Assembly: GCA_902527485.1 (NCBI GenBank)
Contig: CABZPB010000002.1
Location: 1 to 51,642 of the forward strand
Origin: an uncultured Pelagibacteraceae bacterium
GTDB taxonomy: Bacteria > Pseudomonadota > Alphaproteobacteria > Pelagibacterales > Pelagibacteraceae
Direction of reading: 5' to 3'
DNA length: 51,642 bases
Part shown: positions 35,464-43,181 of the stretch, in pieces
Layout: each line of letters starts with the position of its first letter
How positions within the stretch are numbered: the first letter of the stretch is position 1
Program-made: the position numbers and the translations under genes
Notes under the pieces: generated by a model
What the model was told of the DNA's origin: nothing
Seen by the model: only the letters and a program-made list of their open reading frames with translations
Database searches by the model: none

Positions 35464-35575
35464 GTAAAAAATGATGTAAAATATGATGAATTAGCACAAT
35501 ATTCTATTAATATTAAAGCTTATTTTGAACAATTTATTAATTGTAGCTTGTTACCAAATCAAATATCTTTGAGTT

Positions 35576-35974
35576 GTGATTTTAAAATTATTAAAACTTA
35601 GTTTAATTCTTACGTCGTTTATATTTTTGACGGGTTTTGTCCCTTTACCGGCTATATTGGGTCCTTCAATCACAGCAGCCTCATCTGGGAATTTGGTAAA
35701 AGCTAGTGCTCAATTAGTTTTTAATAATGAATTTAAAAAAAAAACAGGCAAAAGCTCTCTTAGTTACATTACAGAGGAAGTATCTAAAAATAATCAACAA
35801 AAGCGTATTAATAACGAATTTAATGATTTAATTAAAAAAAGAGTAAAAATAGTTCACCAAAAACTAGTCAATCAAAATAACGAGGCTAAAATAATTAAAG
35901 ATTTTAAACTAATAGTTGAAAAAAGAGTCAAACTAACTCATGAAAAGCTATTACAAAAAAAATTTAATCAATAA
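35576..35974 (+). CDS. Small secreted hypothetical protein
   Basis: No function is recognised. The 132-residue product starts with GTG and has a hydrophobic export signal (about 1-25). The mature N terminus has a distinctive VPLPAILGPSITAASSG segment, then KKKTGKSSLSYITEEV, and the remainder is a Lys-rich helical tail with two similar blocks, KKRVKIVHQKL and EKRVKLTHEKL. These repeats suggest a coiled-coil or nucleic-acid/polyanion-binding rod. The 3' end overlaps the convergent hypothetical gene by 11 bases. Confidence 0.7.
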   Translation: MILKLLKLSLILTSFIFLTGFVPLPAILGPSITAASSGNLVKASAQLVFNNEFKKKTGKSSLSYITEEVSKNNQQKRINNEFNDLIKKRVKIVHQKLVNQNNEAKIIKDFKLIVEKRVKLTHEKLLQKKFNQ

Positions 35975-36380
35975 GATTTAAAAAAATTAACTTTTTTTGA
36001 TTCGTTTCTTTACACCATAATTCGTAACTTTCACACATTCTCCATAAGTGTTCGAACGCACGTTGAGAAATTTCTAAAGGAAAATGACTTTTAGTGTAAT
36101 AAAGATCTGGGTATTGGATTAATTGTTTAATCATCATCTCCCTTTGTATTTTTAGCAATCTCATTGTCTCTTCAGGAATATTTTCATTTTTTTTATTTAA
36201 TTTTTCAAACCAATTGTCATGAAATTTACCACTACTTACTTCTTTGTAAGTTTCTGACCCAATAAAGCTGTTAATAGCATCTGGGTTCGAAAAGCCGTTA
36301 TTTTCTTTTTTTATTTTTGAAACCTCTAAATATATCTTTTCAGCTACATGTAAAATATATGGTTTATCATCAGATTTCAT
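35964..36380 (-). CDS. Hypothetical cytoplasmic protein
   Basis: No family is recognised. The 138-residue product has no signal or membrane segment, is mostly charged and helical, and has an aromatic C-terminal part (ALEHLWRM-like: RAFEHLWRMCESYELWCKE). It shares TAATG with the racemase-like gene upstream, so the two are translationally coupled, and it overlaps the convergent secreted protein gene by 11 bases. The coupling to an amino-acid racemase-like enzyme is the only functional hint. Confidence 0.65.
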   Translation of the reverse strand: MKSDDKPYILHVAEKIYLEVSKIKKENNGFSNPDAINSFIGSETYKEVSSGKFHDNWFEKLNKKNENIPEETMRLLKIQREMMIKQLIQYPDLYYTKSHFPLEISQRAFEHLWRMCESYELWCKETNQKKLIFLNLID

Positions 36381-37126
36381 TACCTAAGGTATTTTTTCAT
36401 TGCTGCATTTGCTAATATCAAATTTGGATCCAAAAAAATTTTTGAAGTCTTTACTTTTTTAAATGATTTAAATGCAAATATTGCTATTGGTAATTCAGTA
36501 CAGCCTAAAATTATCTTTTTACATTTTTTTTTGATTAAATAATTTATGGCTGGTTTTATAATTTTACTGGCAGCTTTTACATTTCCCATTTTGACAAATT
36601 TAATTGCCTTATTAACAGATTTTTTTTGTAAGGTTAAATTTGGAAAAATAAGATTATAATTTTTATCAAAAAATTTATTATAAACACCTGTATTTAGTGT
36701 GCCCTCTGTTGCCAATAATCCAATTGATGAATTTTTTTTGCATTTTTTTTTTGTATGAATGAATACCTCTTTTGGCATATTGATAATAGGTAAGTCTATT
36801 TTCTTTCTTAAATCATCATACCAATAATGCGCTGTATTACACGGAATAACAATAAACTTACATTTACTTTTTTTAAGTAAACCGCACCCATTTAGTAAAC
36901 TTTTTAATACTGCTGAATATTTTTTTTTGATTTTTTTATTCTTATTTCGATTGGATAAATTCTTTGTTTGAACACCAATCGACTCCGGTCTTCCAGGAAT
37001 ATTTGATTTGTTGAAAAGAAGAAACAAAGGATATTCTTGATCAATTTTCCCTCTGTAAAGAATCGCAAGCTTATTACAAAAATCTAGACCAGCTTGTGTT
37101 CCCATGCCACCTAAAATTCCAATCAT
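36380..37126 (-). CDS. Aspartate/glutamate racemase family protein
   Basis: A 248-residue protein of the Asp/Glu racemase superfamily, opening with IGILGGMGTQAGLDFC, the aspartate-racemase signature. The two catalytic cysteines are present: C96 in IPCNTAHYW and a second in ILGCTELPIA near residue 208. It would interconvert L- and D-aspartate (or a related amino acid). It is a different branch from the EutA-like protein at the left of the window. A 102-base gap upstream contains a 9-base inverted repeat. Confidence 0.85.
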   Translation of the reverse strand: MIGILGGMGTQAGLDFCNKLAILYRGKIDQEYPLFLLFNKSNIPGRPESIGVQTKNLSNRNKNKKIKKKYSAVLKSLLNGCGLLKKSKCKFIVIPCNTAHYWYDDLRKKIDLPIINMPKEVFIHTKKKCKKNSSIGLLATEGTLNTGVYNKFFDKNYNLIFPNLTLQKKSVNKAIKFVKMGNVKAASKIIKPAINYLIKKKCKKIILGCTELPIAIFAFKSFKKVKTSKIFLDPNLILANAAMKKYLR

Positions 37127-37159
37127 TTTAATTTTTATTATATTGATTCAAAATTTTTA

Positions 37160-37211
37160 TATTGGCTACAAATATACAAATATAATTTAACTGTAAATCT
37201 TATAGCCAATA
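37160..37211. repeat. Inverted repeat between cspA and the racemase-like gene
   Basis: TATTGGCTA (37160-37168) and TAGCCAATA (37203-37211) are exact 9-base inverted repeats separated by 34 AT-rich bases. They lie in the 3' region of cspA and upstream of the racemase-like gene. They could form the base of an RNA stem-loop or be half-sites for a protein. No T-tract supports calling a terminator. Confidence 0.45.
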
Positions 37212-37227
37212 ATCTATATAATGAAAA

Positions 37228-37434
37228 TTATGCAGTTTTTAAGTTAACTGCTGAAGGACCTTTAGGACCGTCTTCAACATCGAAAGTCAAAGCTTGACCC
37301 TCATCTAAACCGTTCATACCAGCATCTCTTACAGCTGAAACATGTACAAACACATCTTTTTCTTTATCTTCTCTTTCAATAAAACCAAAACCTTTGGTTG
37401 GATTGAACCATTTTACTTTTCCTTGTAGACTCAT
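37228..37434 (-). CDS. cspA: Cold-shock domain protein
   Basis: A 68-residue CSD protein with both nucleic-acid-binding motifs: KGFGFIER (RNP1 type) and DVFVHVSAV (RNP2 type), preceded by GKVKWFNPT. It binds single-stranded RNA/DNA and acts as an RNA chaperone. Length and sequence are standard for alphaproteobacteria. An AGAAGAGA lies just before the ATG. The 5' leader has a perfect short hairpin (37467-37486). Confidence 0.97.
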   Translation of the reverse strand: MSLQGKVKWFNPTKGFGFIEREDKEKDVFVHVSAVRDAGMNGLDEGQALTFDVEDGPKGPSAVNLKTA

Positions 37435-37466
37435 ATTATCTCTTCTTAAGTTATTATTTTTAATTT

Positions 37467-37486
37467 ATTACTTATAATTAAGTAAT
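37467..37486 (-). promoter_or_regulatory. Hairpin in the cspA 5' leader
   Basis: ATTACTTA (37467-37474) and TAAGTAAT (37479-37486) are perfect 8-base arms around a 4-base TAAT loop, 32 bases upstream of the cspA start codon. Cold-shock mRNAs are often controlled by temperature-dependent 5' structures, so a role in stability or translation is plausible. The stem is AT-rich and its significance is not proven. Confidence 0.4.
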
Positions 37487-37551
37487 ATTGACTTTCTTCA
37501 TAATTTAATCAGTTTTGTCAACAAAATAGATTGTTGAGGGGATAATTAATT

Positions 37552-38019
37552 TCAAATGTTGTCTATTAACTTTGACAAATAAATCGAATTTTTATCCTCT
37601 TTATAATGAGCAAATGGTTTACATCGCTTAAATCCACATAAATCAAATAATTTTCGTGCTGGTTTAAAGAATATTCCAGCTCCAGTTTCAATACTAATTC
37701 GTTTAATATTTAATTTCTTAGCTTCATCAAATAAATGATTTATTAGTTTAATTCCATTTCCTTTATTCCTAAATTCATCATGTAATCTTATAGATTTGAA
37801 TTCGCCATGATTCTTTTCCAGAATTTTAAGAGCCCCACAACCTATCAATTTATCATCATCCCACAAACTCCAAAACTTGATAGATGGTACTTTTAAACCT
37901 TCGATATCTAAAACATGCGCACTTCCCTCAGGAGAGGCTGCTCTTAGTTCTATAAAATGTTTTTTTAAAAGTATGTTAACATCTGAATTTTCGAAATTTC
38001 CCTCAATAGTTTTAAACAT
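37552..38019 (-). CDS. GNAT family N-acetyltransferase
   Basis: A 155-residue acetyl-CoA-dependent acetyltransferase. The pyrophosphate-binding motif is LHDEFRNKGNGIKLI, followed by ISIETGAGIFFKPARKLFDLCGFKRCKPF, which resembles the YsnE branch of GNAT proteins. The acceptor amine is unknown. Its start overlaps the purK stop by one base (TAATG), so it is translated with the purine genes. Confidence 0.85.
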   Translation of the reverse strand: MFKTIEGNFENSDVNILLKKHFIELRAASPEGSAHVLDIEGLKVPSIKFWSLWDDDKLIGCGALKILEKNHGEFKSIRLHDEFRNKGNGIKLINHLFDEAKKLNIKRISIETGAGIFFKPARKLFDLCGFKRCKPFAHYKEDKNSIYLSKLIDNI

Positions 38020-39065
38020 TACAAAATTTTTGTTAAATGACCCATTTTTCTATTATCTTTAATTTCTTTTTTAAGATAGTCGAAAAAAAATTCATTATCC
38101 TTTAAATCTTTATTTTGTCTATACGGTATAATTTGATTGCCTATAAGATTTGTCATTTCTGCATTGTTTAATTTTTTTAAAGGAATTTGCTCTAAAGAAC
38201 AAACAGCTCTTATATGATTTTCAAACTGACTAATATTAAATGCATTAATAGTTAAATGTCCAGAATTATGAACTCTGGGTGCAATTTCATTTACATAAAG
38301 GTTATCATTTCTATCAATAAAAAATTCTACACAAAGTGTGCCAATATATTTTAATTCTTCAGCAATTTGTTTACTCCATTCTCTCGATTGACCTATAAGT
38401 TTATCACTTATATCAGCAGGGATTTTAGATCTTTTTAAAATTTGATTTTCATGGATATTTTCTATTGCTTCATAAATTTCATATCGGTTGTAAGCAAATC
38501 TCGTAATTATTACAGAAATTTCTTTTTTTAGCTTAACCAGTTTTTCAAGAATATATTCTTTTGAAAAATCTATATTCAATTCGTTTAATTCATCTAATGA
38601 TTTAATAGGATACTGACCTTTACCGTCATAACCCATAGTGGTTGTTTTTAAAATTCCAGGCAAAAAGTCATTAAGTGATTCTAAATCTGACTTTTTTTCT
38701 ATACCAACGTATCTTGTTGTCCTAATATTTAATTTATTAATAAAATCTTTTTCAGCTAATCTATGCTGTATCAATCTGTTTATTGAAGGTTTTGGATTTA
38801 CCGTTTTTGATTTATTGATTTCATTTAAAGTTTTATAAGGGATGTTTTCAAACTCGTAAGTAATTATATTTACTTTATTTACAAATTCGTAAATCTTATT
38901 TTTATCCATGTAGTCGCCAAATAAAAAATCATCGCAAAAATTTTGTGCAGGTGAGTTTTTATCATCAGAATAAATAATAGTTTTAATATTTAATTTTTTA
39001 GCAGCGACAGATAACATGCTTCCTAATTGTCCACCGCCGAGAATTCCTAATCTAATTTCAGACAT
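38019..39065 (-). CDS. purK: 5-(carboxyamino)imidazole ribonucleotide synthase
   Basis: PurK carboxylates AIR with ATP and bicarbonate to N5-CAIR in purine synthesis. The 348-residue protein is an ATP-grasp enzyme: LGILGGGQLGSMLS at the N terminus, LKTTTMGYDGKGQY in the ATP-binding region and VNEIAPRVHNSGH with metal ligands near the C terminus. I chose ATG at 39065; one more codon upstream is a TTG. It begins 4 bases after the purE stop and works with PurE in consecutive steps. Confidence 0.95.
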   Translation of the reverse strand: MSEIRLGILGGGQLGSMLSVAAKKLNIKTIIYSDDKNSPAQNFCDDFLFGDYMDKNKIYEFVNKVNIITYEFENIPYKTLNEINKSKTVNPKPSINRLIQHRLAEKDFINKLNIRTTRYVGIEKKSDLESLNDFLPGILKTTTMGYDGKGQYPIKSLDELNELNIDFSKEYILEKLVKLKKEISVIITRFAYNRYEIYEAIENIHENQILKRSKIPADISDKLIGQSREWSKQIAEELKYIGTLCVEFFIDRNDNLYVNEIAPRVHNSGHLTINAFNISQFENHIRAVCSLEQIPLKKLNNAEMTNLIGNQIIPYRQNKDLKDNEFFFDYLKKEIKDNRKMGHLTKIL

Positions 39066-39069
39066 CAAA

Positions 39070-39561
39070 TTATTTTGGATTTTTTTTAACTGAGTTTGTT
39101 TGAGAAGTTCTCCAACTTTTAAGTTTGGATTTAACGATAGGATTATTATTAGATATTATTGATGCCGCAAGTATAGCTGCATTTATTGCTCCATCTTCTC
39201 CTATTGCCAAAGTCCCAACAGGAATTCCTTTAGGCATCTGTGCGATAGATAATAAACTGTCCAAACCATTAAGTTTTTTACTCTCTATAGGCACACCTAA
39301 AACTGGTATTTGAGTTAGAGCTGCAATCATCCCTGGTAAATGTGCAGAACCGCCAGCTCCTGCAATAATAACGCCAATATTTTTTTTTTCAGCTTCAGAT
39401 GCATATTTATACATTCTCATTGGTGTTCTGTGTGCTGAAATTATCTTTATTTCAAATGGAACTTTCAGTTTTTTTAGAATTTGTTTTGTTAATTTCATTG
39501 TCTTAAAGTCAGATTGACTTCCCATTAAAATTGAAACTTTTAGATTTTTTTTTTTATTCAT
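39070..39561 (-). CDS. purE: N5-carboxyaminoimidazole ribonucleotide mutase
   Basis: PurE class I (163 residues) converts N5-CAIR to CAIR. The motifs LMGSQSDFKTM, SAHRTPMRMYKYA and AGAGGSAHLPGMIAALT are complete, including the substrate-binding His. It is the first gene of the minus-strand run purE-purK-GNAT. The 174-base divergent upstream region (39562-39735) is very AT-rich; I see no confident promoter in it. Confidence 0.96.
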   Translation of the reverse strand: MNKKKNLKVSILMGSQSDFKTMKLTKQILKKLKVPFEIKIISAHRTPMRMYKYASEAEKKNIGVIIAGAGGSAHLPGMIAALTQIPVLGVPIESKKLNGLDSLLSIAQMPKGIPVGTLAIGEDGAINAAILAASIISNNNPIVKSKLKSWRTSQTNSVKKNPK

Positions 39562-39735
39562 GAATTAGTTTATTCAAACTTTATTTCAAAAAATTGTTTA
39601 AATTTCAATAAATATATAGAATTTCAAATATATATTGATATGTTTTTTGTAATTTAAATTCATTAAATTTAATGTTGATAACCTACTATACATAAAAATT
39701 AAAAAAATTTATAAGTGCAATAGCTTAAACTAACA

Positions 39736-39906
39736 ATGACTGAAGAAGATAAAATTGAAAATCAAAATAATACAAATATTGATGAGTTAAATGATATTTG
39801 CGATGAATGTAAAAAAACTGATGAAAGTGTCACTCAAAATTTGATTTTGACAGGATTTAAAATTTGTAAATCATGTAAAATTTCTAAAACAATCTTTCCG
39901 ATTTAA
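39736..39906 (+). CDS. 56-residue protein with paired CxxC motifs
   Basis: This short ORF encodes an acidic, Asn-rich N-terminal tail (about 20 residues), then ICDECKK and, 20 residues further, ICKSCKI. Two CxxC knuckles at this spacing form a minimal zinc ribbon or treble-clef-like site. No named family is recognised. Support for a real gene comes from the metal-site pattern, an ATG start, and its stop lying in the same TTAA that ends the convergent Yip1-family gene, as seen at other gene junctions here. A role as a small RNA-polymerase- or ribosome-associated adaptor is speculation. Confidence 0.65.
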   Translation: MTEEDKIENQNNTNIDELNDICDECKKTDESVTQNLILTGFKICKSCKISKTIFPI

Positions 39907-40445
39907 ATACTATTTATTTGTAAAGCATTCATTCTACTCATAACAAAAGATACTGATAAAAAAGCAATAATTAAGAAAGATAAAAATATTATCCCAAACG
40001 ATTTTAAGTTAGAAGTTAAATTTAAAATTTGTTTTGTTGCAATTATTAAACTTGCAAAAATCCAAAACTGAGTAAGGAAAATGATTGGTATCATCAATTC
40101 AGGAGTTATTGCAAAAAATCTTAATAAGCCTGGAGCATGGGCAAAGCCAACTGCTATTAAAACTTTTTTAAAAGGTATTTTTGTTTGTTTATCTGGAAAT
40201 AATTTAACACCAATAACATATATAAAGATCGCCCAAACAAACCAAGTTAAAATTGCTGTAAGACCGGACAACCCTATCGACGTCTTTACTACTGTATTTG
40301 CGGCAACCGCTCCTGCTATACCATCTAATATCATTACTAGACCTGCAAAATATATTGAAGCTTCACCAAAGTTTTTGTTATCGCTATAAAGCGATTTATC
40401 TAGTTTTATAGATTTAAAAATTATATTTAAAAATTCGGCAATCAT
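39903..40445 (-). CDS. Yip1 domain membrane protein
   Basis: A 180-residue integral membrane protein with about five helices and the layout of the Yip1/YckC-like family (VMILDGIAGAVAAN, WFVWAIFIYVIGVKLFP, KVLIAVGFAHAPGLLRFF). Bacterial Yip1 proteins have no defined reaction. The stop of a 35-residue membrane peptide gene overlaps this start in ATGA, so the two are made together. It converges on the two-CxxC protein gene with a 4-base overlap. Confidence 0.8.
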   Translation of the reverse strand: MIAEFLNIIFKSIKLDKSLYSDNKNFGEASIYFAGLVMILDGIAGAVAANTVVKTSIGLSGLTAILTWFVWAIFIYVIGVKLFPDKQTKIPFKKVLIAVGFAHAPGLLRFFAITPELMIPIIFLTQFWIFASLIIATKQILNLTSNLKSFGIIFLSFLIIAFLSVSFVMSRMNALQINSI

Positions 40446-40549
40446 TTATTTTTTTTATTTATTTGATCTTTGTATGACACAATCAATGGAAATATCAATA
40501 ATGCAATAGCAATAATAATGCAAACTGCAATAATGAAACTTTTTGTCAT
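40442..40549 (-). CDS. 35-residue single-pass membrane peptide
   Basis: ATG at 40549 opens a 35-codon frame: a short start MTKS, one hydrophobic helix (FIIAVCIIIAIALLIFPLIV) and a charged tail SYKDQINKKNK. Its TGA overlaps the ATG of the Yip1 gene by 4 bases, the coupling usual for real gene pairs here. The positive-inside rule would put the Lys-rich C terminus in the cytoplasm. No homolog is recalled; an accessory subunit of the Yip1 protein is the natural guess. Confidence 0.55.
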   Translation of the reverse strand: MTKSFIIAVCIIIAIALLIFPLIVSYKDQINKKNK

Positions 40550-40588
40550 TTATTGTTTTAGGTTGAGCGTTAACCCTACTAAAAATAA

Positions 40589-41947
40589 TTAACTTGATAC
40601 CACTTCTCTTGTGTTGGCGTTGTAAGACTCCTTAAACGGAATATCAACTATAACAGCATCAACAGGCGTTCCTGGTGTATTTGAATATTTATCTGGTAAA
40701 TGAACTTTAAATTTCTTTCCTACCTTACCCTTAGGAAAACCGTTAGCGTTCAAAGTTCCATCAAAAGGCACATAACCCATAGCTATATTTGTTTTTTTTT
40801 CTGGATGATACCAAGGTGAAGTTATAAAACCTACTGGGTCACCACCATCTGCATTGGATATCAGCCAAAAATCTGGAGCATAATCATCAACAGGCTTACC
40901 TCCAAATTCAAGACCAACTAGCTGTAACTTATATGGTTTTTTTCCAGCTTTAATTTCAGCACCCATTTTCTCCAGTGCTTTTTTTCCAACGTAATCAGAA
41001 GTTTTTTTCCACTCACCTTTCCCCGACAAAGAAACCTGATAACCTAAATTACACTGGAAAGGGTTATGTTGTTGATCCATATCTTGACCCCAAGAAAGAA
41101 TACCAGCTTGAATTCTTCTATGATGAGCAGGAGCAATAACCATGAGTTGGTGTTTCTTTCCAGCTTCAAGAACAGCATTCCACATTTCATCTGCATACAA
41201 AGTCGCATTTCTTAAATATATTTCATAACCAGCTTCACCTGAAAAACCGGATTGAGAAATTACACAACTTCTTCCAGCAACTTTGACTTCAGCTAAACCA
41301 TAAAATGGCATATCTTCTAAATCGACTTGATCACCCAATAAATCTCTCATAAGTGCTTTTGATTTAGGTCCTTGAATTTGAACAGGACATGCATCAATCT
41401 CCTCTATAGTACAATTAAATTTATTATCTGCATTAACACCCTGAAGATACATTCCTATATCAGAGTCTGATAGAGAGAACCAAAATTCATCTTTTGAAAT
41501 CCTTAAAAGTATTGGATCATTTAAAACTCCTCCATAAGCATTACATAAAATAACATACCTTGCTCGCATCGGAGAAATTTTCGTTGCGTCTCTAGTTATT
41601 ACATAATTAACTAATTTTTCTGCATCAGGACCCTTTACTTGAATTTGCCTTTCTACTGCAACATTCCACATAGTTACATGATTTACAATTGCATCATACT
41701 CAACCATAGCTCCACCATCCTCAGGCTTCACATAACCCCTTGGATGATAAATTCTATTATAAACTGTTGCTCTCCAACAACCTGCTTGCATCGATAAATG
41801 CCAATATGGCGACTTTCTTACTCTTGTTGAGATTAACATTTCAACCTTAGTCGGTCCACTTTGTCTTAAGTTGTACGGTACTTTTCGATCTGATTGATCC
41901 ACTGAAGTAACATGCTTTAATTTAGTGTAGTCAAATTCTTTAGACAT
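40589..41947 (-). CDS. GcvT/LigM-like tetrahydrofolate-dependent demethylase
   Basis: A 452-residue aminomethyltransferase-fold protein. It resembles the LigM/vanillate-type O-demethylases and DmdA relatives more than GcvT: NHVTMWNVAVERQIQVKGPDAEKLVNYV, LCNAYGGVLNDPILLRI, SDSDIGMYLQGV and SGFSGEAGYEIYLRN. Such proteins move a methyl group from a methylated substrate to THF. The length (450-470 is typical for LigM) exceeds DmdA (about 370). The downstream overlap with metF, which handles the resulting methyl-THF, strongly supports demethylation. The methyl donor cannot be read: methoxy-aromatics, sulfonium or betaine-type compounds are candidates. Confidence 0.8.
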   Translation of the reverse strand: MSKEFDYTKLKHVTSVDQSDRKVPYNLRQSGPTKVEMLISTRVRKSPYWHLSMQAGCWRATVYNRIYHPRGYVKPEDGGAMVEYDAIVNHVTMWNVAVERQIQVKGPDAEKLVNYVITRDATKISPMRARYVILCNAYGGVLNDPILLRISKDEFWFSLSDSDIGMYLQGVNADNKFNCTIEEIDACPVQIQGPKSKALMRDLLGDQVDLEDMPFYGLAEVKVAGRSCVISQSGFSGEAGYEIYLRNATLYADEMWNAVLEAGKKHQLMVIAPAHHRRIQAGILSWGQDMDQQHNPFQCNLGYQVSLSGKGEWKKTSDYVGKKALEKMGAEIKAGKKPYKLQLVGLEFGGKPVDDYAPDFWLISNADGGDPVGFITSPWYHPEKKTNIAMGYVPFDGTLNANGFPKGKVGKKFKVHLPDKYSNTPGTPVDAVIVDIPFKESYNANTREVVSS

Positions 41948-42680
41948 AACTATTCTCCCTCAACCACTTGTTGGTTTCCTTCAAGCCGCCGAATGTATAA
42001 ATGTGGAAATAATCAGTATAAGATTTAACTTTCCCAATTAAATCATTAGGGTCTTTAGGTTTCAATAAATCTAAAGCCTTAGTAAAATTAGATTTAAGAA
42101 AGTTTAAGGAATTTTTTGCTCCAACAATATTTGCAAACTTAATTAAGCTTGATATTTTTAGAGGTCCAGTAATTCCTACATGCACTGGTACGCTTTGTTT
42201 AGAAATAAAGTCTATAATTGGCTGAGGATCTAACAACCACTGTGTTACTATATAATCAGCATAAGGCTTCTTATCTTTCATAGCTTTTTCTAAACTTAAA
42301 TCGGATATATCAGGACTCCCCTCTGGGTGTCCAGCAATTCCTATTGTCATATTATCAAAATAACCAGTCTCTAAAAGTTGAAAAGAGCTATCAAATTTTC
42401 CAACAGGCTCTCTACCTCCACCAATGATTAAAACCTGGTTTACTCCACCATCTTTACATCTAGTAATATAATCTTTCAGCTCTTTCTCATTATGCATTGA
42501 TCGAGCTGGAAAATGTGGAACAGGATTAAACCCTCTTTTTACTAACTCAACTGCTTGTTGTGCTGTGTCTTTATAGTCTCCACCTGGCAGCATTGTTATA
42601 TAAATATCATTTATAGAGGGCACTGTATCAAGATCTGTAGTTGGGCTAATTTCGAGAGAAAAATTCATTTTATTGATCAT
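41940..42680 (-). CDS. metF: Methylenetetrahydrofolate reductase family protein
   Basis: An approximately 246-residue MetF-family flavoprotein, shorter than E. coli MetF (296). FSLEISPTTDLDTVPS, YITMLPGGDYKDTAQ, VPHFPARSM and VNQVLIIGGGREPVGKF form the barrel core and FAD site, and IGIAGHPEGSPD follows. Alongside the demethylase (8-base overlap) it probably oxidises methyl-THF to methylene-THF, the reverse of the methionine-synthesis direction. A longer reading starts at TTG 42704. I chose ATG 42680, and ATG 42668 (MNFSLEI) is also possible, as the TTGACA at that TTG could be a -35 box. Confidence 0.85.
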   Translation of the reverse strand: MINKMNFSLEISPTTDLDTVPSINDIYITMLPGGDYKDTAQQAVELVKRGFNPVPHFPARSMHNEKELKDYITRCKDGGVNQVLIIGGGREPVGKFDSSFQLLETGYFDNMTIGIAGHPEGSPDISDLSLEKAMKDKKPYADYIVTQWLLDPQPIIDFISKQSVPVHVGITGPLKISSLIKFANIVGAKNSLNFLKSNFTKALDLLKPKDPNDLIGKVKSYTDYFHIYTFGGLKETNKWLRENSYV

Positions 42681-42773
42681 TATCTTTTTTGAAAAAGCTG
42701 TCAAAGAATTTAATTGAATGAAACAATGAAATTTGTTGCTAAAAATTAAGTGGATTGCTAACTATTTAGTCTC

Positions 42774-43181
42774 ATGAAAATTATATTAATAATGGGTTTA
42801 CCTGGCTCCGGTAAAACAACTTTGGCCTCAGAGTTAGTTCCCTTACTTAAAGCAAAATGGCTAAATGCTGATGAGGTTAGAAAAGAGGCAAATGATTGGG
42901 ATTTTTCGGCTAAAGGGAGAACTCGACAAGCCAAAAGAATGTGGAATAAAGCACAAGAGTATAAAAACCAAGGTGATCACGTTGTTGCTGATTTTGTTTG
43001 TCCAACACCAGCGGCAAGAGCATTATTTCCTGCAGACTTTATTATATGGGTAGATACAATAAAAGAAGGTAGATTTGATGATACTAATAAAATGTTTGTA
43101 AAACCTGAGAAGTATAACTTTCATGTTACCACTCAAGATGCTAAAAATTGGGCACCAAAAATATTTAAGGAAATTAAATAA
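42774..43181 (+). CDS. Small P-loop kinase, adenylylsulfate-kinase-like
   Basis: A 135-residue P-loop protein with Walker A GLPGSGKT at residues 8-15, then LNADEVRKEANDWDFSAKGR, which corresponds to the lid/substrate region of CysC-type kinases. VVADFVCPTPAARALF is like the conserved ISPxRxxR segment, and FIIWVDTI holds Walker B-like acidic residues. It is shorter than genuine APS kinases (about 200). No ATP sulfurylase of the usual size is adjacent; instead a small HxGH nucleotidyltransferase overlaps it by one base. The acceptor is therefore unknown. Confidence 0.75.
   Translation: MKIILIMGLPGSGKTTLASELVPLLKAKWLNADEVRKEANDWDFSAKGRTRQAKRMWNKAQEYKNQGDHVVADFVCPTPAARALFPADFIIWVDTIKEGRFDDTNKMFVKPEKYNFHVTTQDAKNWAPKIFKEIK

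Noticed and set aside
35515..35552. Imperfect stem AAGCT..CAATT/AATTG..AGCTT as a terminator or RNA gene
   Set aside because: Short, AT-rich and mismatched, without a T-tract; it is expected by chance in this base composition.
37493..37521. cspA promoter based on TTGACA at 37516-37521 (minus strand)
   Set aside because: The -35-like hexamer is perfect, but no acceptable -10 box occurs at 16-18 bases spacing.
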